DNA of 25,819 bases from a virus: the IMG/VR virus record IMGVR_UViG_3300036768_000624, positions 1-25,819 of that record, one strand, 5' to 3'. Positions 22,125-25,819 of this stretch are shown here, piece by piece. The translations under genes and the position numbers were made by a program. Position 1 is the stretch's first letter. Every line of letters starts with the position of its first letter. The notes below the pieces were generated by a model that ran no database searches, was not told the origin of the DNA, and saw only the letters and a list, made by a program, of their open reading frames with translations.

Positions 22125-22151
22125 GCCCCGGTACAATCCGGGGCTCTTTTT
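22125..22151 (+). terminator. Intrinsic terminator after the capsid block
   Basis: GCCCCGG (22125-22131), loop TACAAT, CCGGGGC (22138-22144), then TCTTTTT. It lies 37 nt after the decoration gene stop and 18 nt before the next start, so downstream neck and lysis genes depend on read-through or an unseen promoter. Confidence 0.88.
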
Positions 22152-22168
22152 AGCTTAAGAGGTGTCTC

Positions 22169-22570
22169 ATGGGCTATAATTTGATTCTCAATCGTAACTA
22201 TGTTCTTGCTACTACTAAGGGGCATGTTATAGAATTTAAGAAAGGAGTACCGGTGTATGTCCCGGATTCGGTGCTCTCTGAGGCTCTGGCTATCGGGGCG
22301 GTGACTAAGTCCGGGGAACCTCCTGTGTTAGAGGAGGAGAAAGCGCCATCCGGTGCTCCTTCTGGGTTAATGGATCGCTTAGCTGCGCTGGAGAAGGCAA
22401 TTGATACTCTGGTAAAGCGTAATGCTCGCGGGGATTTCACTGCTGCTGGAGCTCCTTCTTTGAATGCCTTGAAGGAGATCCTCGGTTGGGTTCCTAGCCC
22501 CCGTGAACTTCAGCAAGCGTGGCTGGCGTATGCAGAAAGGAACCTAGCTCCTACCGGCAAAAATGGATAG
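22169..22570 (+). CDS. Hypothetical virion-region protein, 133 aa
   Basis: Not firmly recognised. The N-terminal half is beta-rich (YNLILNRNYVLATTKGHVIEFKKG is split here across positions 3-26), then comes a Pro/Glu linker, then helices (LMDRLAALEKAIDTLVKR). Proteins like this commonly lie between capsid and neck genes in podovirus-like genomes. The start has AAGAGG 7 nt upstream. The last 8 nt overlap the next gene. A head-completion role is suggested by position only. Confidence 0.68.
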   Translation: MGYNLILNRNYVLATTKGHVIEFKKGVPVYVPDSVLSEALAIGAVTKSGEPPVLEEEKAPSGAPSGLMDRLAALEKAIDTLVKRNARGDFTAAGAPSLNALKEILGWVPSPRELQQAWLAYAERNLAPTGKNG

Positions 22571-23213
22571 CAGTGAACTGTATAGCCTATTTCGAGCGTC
22601 TGTTCGTGATGATGTCCAACCTTATCTTTGGTCGGACGAGGAAGTTTTTGCTTTCATGGACGACGCTCAGAAGATGTTTTGCCGTTTTTCCTACGGGATA
22701 GTTGACTCCACCTCCACACTGACCACTTGGGCTGTCCCCGCAGGGACAGCCTTTTTTTCTTATGACCCTCGTATTCTTAAGCTTGTGGGTGCGCGTCTAG
22801 AGGATGGCACAGAACTGGAGATTTTGAATTACGAGGACGGTGCTATTCGACAACGATTTAAATTAGATGATCGTCACGGAAAGATAAAATACGTTATTAC
22901 TAACATGGATTCGTCTGCGGTTAGGTTTGTTTATATACCAGATGCGGATACTACTATTCGTCTTACTATAGAGCGTTTGCCGTTAGTCCCTATTCAATTC
23001 GACAGCCAGCTTTTTGAGATAGAAGAGCAGCATCATATACATTTATTAAGCTGGATGAAGTATTTAGCTTATAGCAAACATGATGCTGAAACCTTTGATC
23101 CAGTAAAAGCGCAGGCGTTCCAACAAGAATTTATATCTTACTGTACTTTTGCTAAGAACGAAAAGGCAAGAAGACAACATAAATACCGCTCCGTCGTTTA
23201 TGGGGGATTGTAG
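22563..23213 (+). CDS. Probable head-tail adaptor (neck) protein, 216 aa
   Basis: A helical protein likely attaching below the portal. The N-terminal LYSLFRASVRDDVQPYLWSDEEVF and MDDAQKMFCRF resemble the helical bundle of phage adaptor proteins (P22 gp4 / DUF6682-like), followed by a beta-rich domain (LVGARLEDGTELEILNYEDG) and a C-terminal helix pair (HIHLLSWMKYLAYSKHDAET). The start overlaps the previous gene by 8 nt and has little ribosome site. Unusually, codons 56-65 form a perfect terminator-like hairpin followed by seven T (22730-22758). Confidence 0.72.
   Translation: MDSSELYSLFRASVRDDVQPYLWSDEEVFAFMDDAQKMFCRFSYGIVDSTSTLTTWAVPAGTAFFSYDPRILKLVGARLEDGTELEILNYEDGAIRQRFKLDDRHGKIKYVITNMDSSAVRFVYIPDADTTIRLTIERLPLVPIQFDSQLFEIEEQHHIHLLSWMKYLAYSKHDAETFDPVKAQAFQQEFISYCTFAKNEKARRQHKYRSVVYGGL
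22730..22758 (+). terminator. Terminator-like hairpin inside a coding sequence
   Basis: GGCTGTCCC (22730-22738), loop CGCA, GGGACAGCC (22743-22751), then TTTTTTT (22752-22758). This is a textbook intrinsic terminator, yet it lies within the adaptor gene and encodes WAVPAGTAFF. It would end part of the transcripts before the lysis genes or act as an attenuator coupled to translation. Confidence 0.82.
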
Positions 23214-23537
23214 ATGCCGGAAGATCGCCTAGATTTATCTGCTGTCGTTAAAGATATTCAGCATATACGTGACGAGCAAGCAGTTATTCGACAGACTTTG
23301 GACAGAGTAAGTGAAGCTATCTCTAAACTCGCCGTTATAGAAGAGCGTCAAATTTTTACTTCTAAGGCTATCGAGCGCGTGATGGAGGCGTTAGACAAGT
23401 TAGAACACAGAGTGCGGGTTCTGGAAGTTGAAGATCGGGTGCAATCTAAAACGACGGATTGGGTGGATAAGGTTATATGGGGTGTTCTTTCCGGCGTTGC
23501 AGTTTTTGTTACTTATAAGCTTGGACTTTTGAAATGA
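23214..23537 (+). CDS. Holin-like membrane protein with coiled coil, 107 aa
   Basis: The N-terminal three quarters form a charged coiled coil (IQHIRDEQAVIRQTLDRVSE... KLEHRVRVLEVEDRV), followed by one C-terminal transmembrane segment (about 86-106, IWGVLSGVAVFVTYKLGLL). This layout is like XhlA-type lysis proteins. It lies directly before the endolysin, overlapping it as ATGA, so a lysis role is likely. The GTA-type holin at 16926-17342 is a separate candidate, so this one may be a holin partner or pore regulator. The ribosome site is GGGGGA. Confidence 0.72.
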   Translation: MPEDRLDLSAVVKDIQHIRDEQAVIRQTLDRVSEAISKLAVIEERQIFTSKAIERVMEALDKLEHRVRVLEVEDRVQSKTTDWVDKVIWGVLSGVAVFVTYKLGLLK

Positions 23538-23998
23538 AAGTAAGCACAAAGTGTGTAGTTCTCGTTAAAAAATACGAAGGTTTTTCTCCTGTAGCTTATT
23601 TATGTCCTGCGGGAAAACCTACGATTGGTTATGGTACTACAACTGGGGTAACGGACGCGGATGTTCGTAATAAGAAGCAAATTACCGAACAAGAAGCAGA
23701 AAAATTACTGGCGACGGATTTAAACGAATTGGCTCTTAAAATTTCTTCTGCATGCCGAGTTGTTCCATCGCAGAATCAGTTAGATGCCATGGTTTCTTTG
23801 GCTTATAACATAGGGTTGAATAATTTCTTACATTCTACTGTGCTTGGAACGCACAATCAAAAGAATTTTATCGACGCAGCTAAAGCGTTTTTGTTATGGA
23901 CGAAAGCTACGGTAAAAGGTGAGAAGGTAGATTTACGAGGGCTGGCGTTGCGTCGTTTGGAAGAGGCTTTTTTGTATTTGTCCGATATTCCAGATTGA
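23534..23998 (+). CDS. Endolysin, GH24 lysozyme (T4/P22 type)
   Basis: Cleaves the glycan strands of host peptidoglycan at the end of infection. The 154-aa protein has the GH24 signature near the N-terminus: E15 in KYEG, then YLCPAGKPTIGYG with C24 and T30, that is E-8-C-5-T, a variant of the E-8-D-5-T catalytic set. AMVSLAYNIG (about 96-105) is the second family block and LRGLALRRLEEAFLYL the C-terminal helix. The N-terminus lacks a clear signal or SAR segment, so release through a holin is expected. The start overlaps the holin-like gene as ATGA. Confidence 0.93.
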   Translation: MKVSTKCVVLVKKYEGFSPVAYLCPAGKPTIGYGTTTGVTDADVRNKKQITEQEAEKLLATDLNELALKISSACRVVPSQNQLDAMVSLAYNIGLNNFLHSTVLGTHNQKNFIDAAKAFLLWTKATVKGEKVDLRGLALRRLEEAFLYLSDIPD

Positions 23999-24010
23999 AC
24001 GGAGGGTTTT

Positions 24011-24370
24011 ATGGTCGAGAGGTTCCAGTTTCGTTATCGTCAAGACTATTCTCAGTGGCCTCAGTGGTTAAAAGAAGCCTGGGCTAGGAAGTCCTCTTTG
24101 CCAGGAGCTTTTTATCCTGGGTGGGGAGCAGGAGATCTTCGTTTCTTTGTGACTACTTCTGAAGGCCCTCGAGAAGTTAACGATGGGGATGTTCTTGTGT
24201 ACTCTCCGGCGACGGGTGAGATTCAAGTAGAGTCTGCGCCCGCTGTTCCTTCTTCTTTACCTTCTCGTGGTCCTCATCCGCACCAAGGCCCTGCGGTTAC
24301 AGGAGCAAATGCGTCTGTCTCCGGGCCTAGGGTTATTGTAGGCTCAGGCGGGGACGTTATTCGCATGTAG
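24011..24370 (+). CDS. Hypothetical virion-region protein, 119 aa
   Basis: Not recognised. The N-terminus is aromatic and basic (FRYRQDYSQWPQWLKEAW), followed by a beta-rich middle and a Pro/Ser/Gly/His-rich C-terminal tail that is probably disordered (for example SRGPHPHQGPAV). GGAGGG lies 5-6 nt before the ATG. The location between the endolysin and a probable tail protein suggests a minor virion component, but nothing more specific is visible. Confidence 0.68.
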   Translation: MVERFQFRYRQDYSQWPQWLKEAWARKSSLPGAFYPGWGAGDLRFFVTTSEGPREVNDGDVLVYSPATGEIQVESAPAVPSSLPSRGPHPHQGPAVTGANASVSGPRVIVGSGGDVIRM

Positions 24371-24378
24371 CTGCTGAA

Positions 24379-25662
24379 ATGACCACTCCTGCCGAAGTTG
24401 TCTCTTTTCGCGGGTTTCCTCGTGGCTTAGATAATCGTCGCCACGAGACAGAGGCGCTTGAGCCTAACGAGGAAACCCTCACTTCTCTTCGGGTTGCGGA
24501 TAACGTCGATATTACCCGTACAGGGAATATCAAGCGTAGGAAAGGGTATTCCCAGGTTATTCCAGGTTACGCTCATAGCCTCTATTCTCACCGAGATTTC
24601 CCTTTTTTGCTTGCTGTAGTGAACGGGGAGCTGCGGGTTTATGATCAAGCTTTTAATGTGGTGGCTACTAGGCTTGTTAATAGCGGCGCTCCTGTGGCCT
24701 ATTCTTCTCCTCACGCTGGCGATGTTTATTGGACGAACGGAATAGAGATTGGCCGGGTTGATCGTTTCGGGCAGCATCGCCGCTGGGGGCTTCCCGTTCC
24801 TCCTTTTGTTTCCTGTTCTGTCGTTTCTGGAGGCGCATTTGCTCCAGGAAAGTACCTTTTATCCCAGCGTTATATCTCCTCTTGGGGAGAAGTCAGCGGT
24901 GCTTCGGAGCCGATAGAGGTTTCTGTTTCTTCTGCTTCTTCTTATCTGTACGTTTCTGTTCCTTCCCTCTCCGACCCTGATATTGCTGGAGTGGAGGTTT
25001 TCTGTACTACGACCAATGGAGATGTGCTTTATCACGCAGGAACTTTTCTGTTAGGAGCTACGGTTTCTCTCAACCCTTCTAACTTAGCCACTGGTTTCCC
25101 ATTAGACACCGTCAACCTTTCCTCGCCTTTACCCGGAACTCATATCTGCTCGTACCGGGGTCGAATTTATATGGCGAGGGACAACATGCTCTTCGCCACA
25201 GAGCCCCTTCATTATGGGCTGGTAAATTATTCTGAGGATATTCTGCTTTTTCCCTCTCCGATTACGATGCTGTGTGCGGTGGCGGATGGGTTGTACGTGG
25301 CGTGCGATACGGAGGGGGTATCGTTTTTATCTGGAGCGGACATAACGGATTTTGAAAAGCGCATTGTAGAGCGTTCTGAGGTGGTTTTGAGAGCGAATGC
25401 GGTGGTGCCTGGGGAGTATTTTGAACTTCCTGGAGTGGAAGTCTTGCTTTGGTGGTCAAAAATGGGGTATTTATGTCTTGGTGCTCCAGGCGGGCAAGTT
25501 AAAATCTTGACCCGTGATCGCTTGATTACTCCGCCCTATTTGACAGGAACGGTGGGTTTAGTGGAGCACGATGGTTTGTCTCAAATGTTGAGCGTTCTTA
25601 AGGACCCAGGTTCAGAGCCAGTTTTGCATGTTGTTGATCGAATAGTAGGAGGTAATCCGTGA
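24379..25662 (+). CDS. Probable neck/tail hub protein, beta-propeller-like (427 aa)
   Basis: A long beta-rich protein. The N-terminal pattern GFPRGLDNRRHE ... LRVADNVDITRTGNIKRRKGY is shared with a widespread phage structural family that includes P22 gp10-like tail-hub/DNA-stabilising proteins. The repeated strand-turn blocks (LYSHRDFPFLLAVVNGELRV, DVYWTNGIEIGRVD, HICSYRGRIYMARDNMLF, GLYVACDTEGVSFLSG) look like propeller blades. It would close the portal channel or join head and tail. The start has no strong ribosome site; the stop overlaps the next gene as GTGA. Confidence 0.72.
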   Translation: MTTPAEVVSFRGFPRGLDNRRHETEALEPNEETLTSLRVADNVDITRTGNIKRRKGYSQVIPGYAHSLYSHRDFPFLLAVVNGELRVYDQAFNVVATRLVNSGAPVAYSSPHAGDVYWTNGIEIGRVDRFGQHRRWGLPVPPFVSCSVVSGGAFAPGKYLLSQRYISSWGEVSGASEPIEVSVSSASSYLYVSVPSLSDPDIAGVEVFCTTTNGDVLYHAGTFLLGATVSLNPSNLATGFPLDTVNLSSPLPGTHICSYRGRIYMARDNMLFATEPLHYGLVNYSEDILLFPSPITMLCAVADGLYVACDTEGVSFLSGADITDFEKRIVERSEVVLRANAVVPGEYFELPGVEVLLWWSKMGYLCLGAPGGQVKILTRDRLITPPYLTGTVGLVEHDGLSQMLSVLKDPGSEPVLHVVDRIVGGNP

Positions 25663-25819
25663 AAGTATCTGTTATATCTAAAGTTTTAAGTTCTTTGGTT
25701 TCTAAACCCAAAGACGCTTTGTTTATTTCTGGTTTATACAAAGTCTATATCAACGGCCAGTTAGTAGAAACGGTTCCTAATCTCGTAGTAGATGAAGGAA
25801 AAAATTATATTTTGCATAC
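25659..25819 (+). CDS. Phage structural-region protein, 5' end only
   Basis: Opens with GTG at 25659, overlapping the previous stop (GTGA), behind a strong AGGAGG site. Only 53 codons are visible before the window ends. The visible part is beta-rich (LYKVYINGQLVETVPNLVV then DEGKNYILH), similar in style to N-termini of phage tail-associated proteins. The rest of the gene lies outside, so the function stays open. Confidence 0.7.
   Translation, partial: MKVSVISKVLSSLVSKPKDALFISGLYKVYINGQLVETVPNLVVDEGKNYILH

Overview
The window reads as part of a tailed double-stranded DNA phage genome (Caudoviricetes), or of an integrated or metagenome-assembled copy of one. The evidence is a full head-assembly block in the usual order (Cro-like regulator, TerS, TerL, holin, portal, scaffold, N4-gp56-like capsid protein, decoration protein, neck genes), a GH24 endolysin, and a divergent block with a phage-type family A DNA polymerase. 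The P22-like portal, N4-gp56-type capsid protein and neck genes without a visible tail tube or sheath favour a podovirus-like particle, but the tail genes lie beyond the right edge. Ribosome binding sites are strong and purine-rich, as in bacteria. The host cannot be told from the sequence. No integrase, CI repressor or tRNA gene is visible.

Layout. (1) From 1 to 10,715 all genes are on the minus strand, as one tightly packed operon with many ATGA overlaps. Starting from the promoter end near 10,740 it holds: an unknown 326-aa protein, a 55-aa coiled-coil protein, a MoxR-type AAA+ ATPase, a 90-aa protein, a run of very small membrane and zinc-ribbon proteins, three tandem paralogues of an unrecognised ~197-aa family, an unknown 226-aa protein, a protein with a HEVLH metallopeptidase-like domain plus a VWA domain, a Cas4/RecB-like Fe-S nuclease, a SNF2-type helicase, and a family A DNA polymerase that runs off the left edge. 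(2) From 10,716 to 14,494 lies a gene-poor, repeat-rich control region. It contains long inverted repeats, short tandem arrays with 15-, 10- and 8-bp units, dispersed GCGAGCGAAGCGAGC repeats, strong hairpins and terminators, and three short minus-strand genes of unknown function. (3) From 14,495 to the right edge the genes are on the plus strand and encode packaging, capsid, neck and lysis functions.

How it may work together. The leftward operon supplies replication and DNA processing (polymerase, helicase, nuclease) together with an AAA+/VWA pair of the kind that remodels protein complexes in bacteria; its role here is unknown. The rightward operon builds and fills the head and releases the particles. 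A P22-Cro-like protein sits first in the rightward operon, just behind an 8-bp repeat array and an extended -10 promoter, so it is a candidate regulator of the early/late switch.

Most worth a second look: the perfect 30-bp palindrome inside terS, a textbook intrinsic terminator inside a neck-gene reading frame, the tandem three-gene family, the duplicated and then fused membrane/zinc gene pair, the paired GNRA hairpins around a 57-aa gene, and the ~700-bp structured non-coding stretch at 10.77-11.44 kb.
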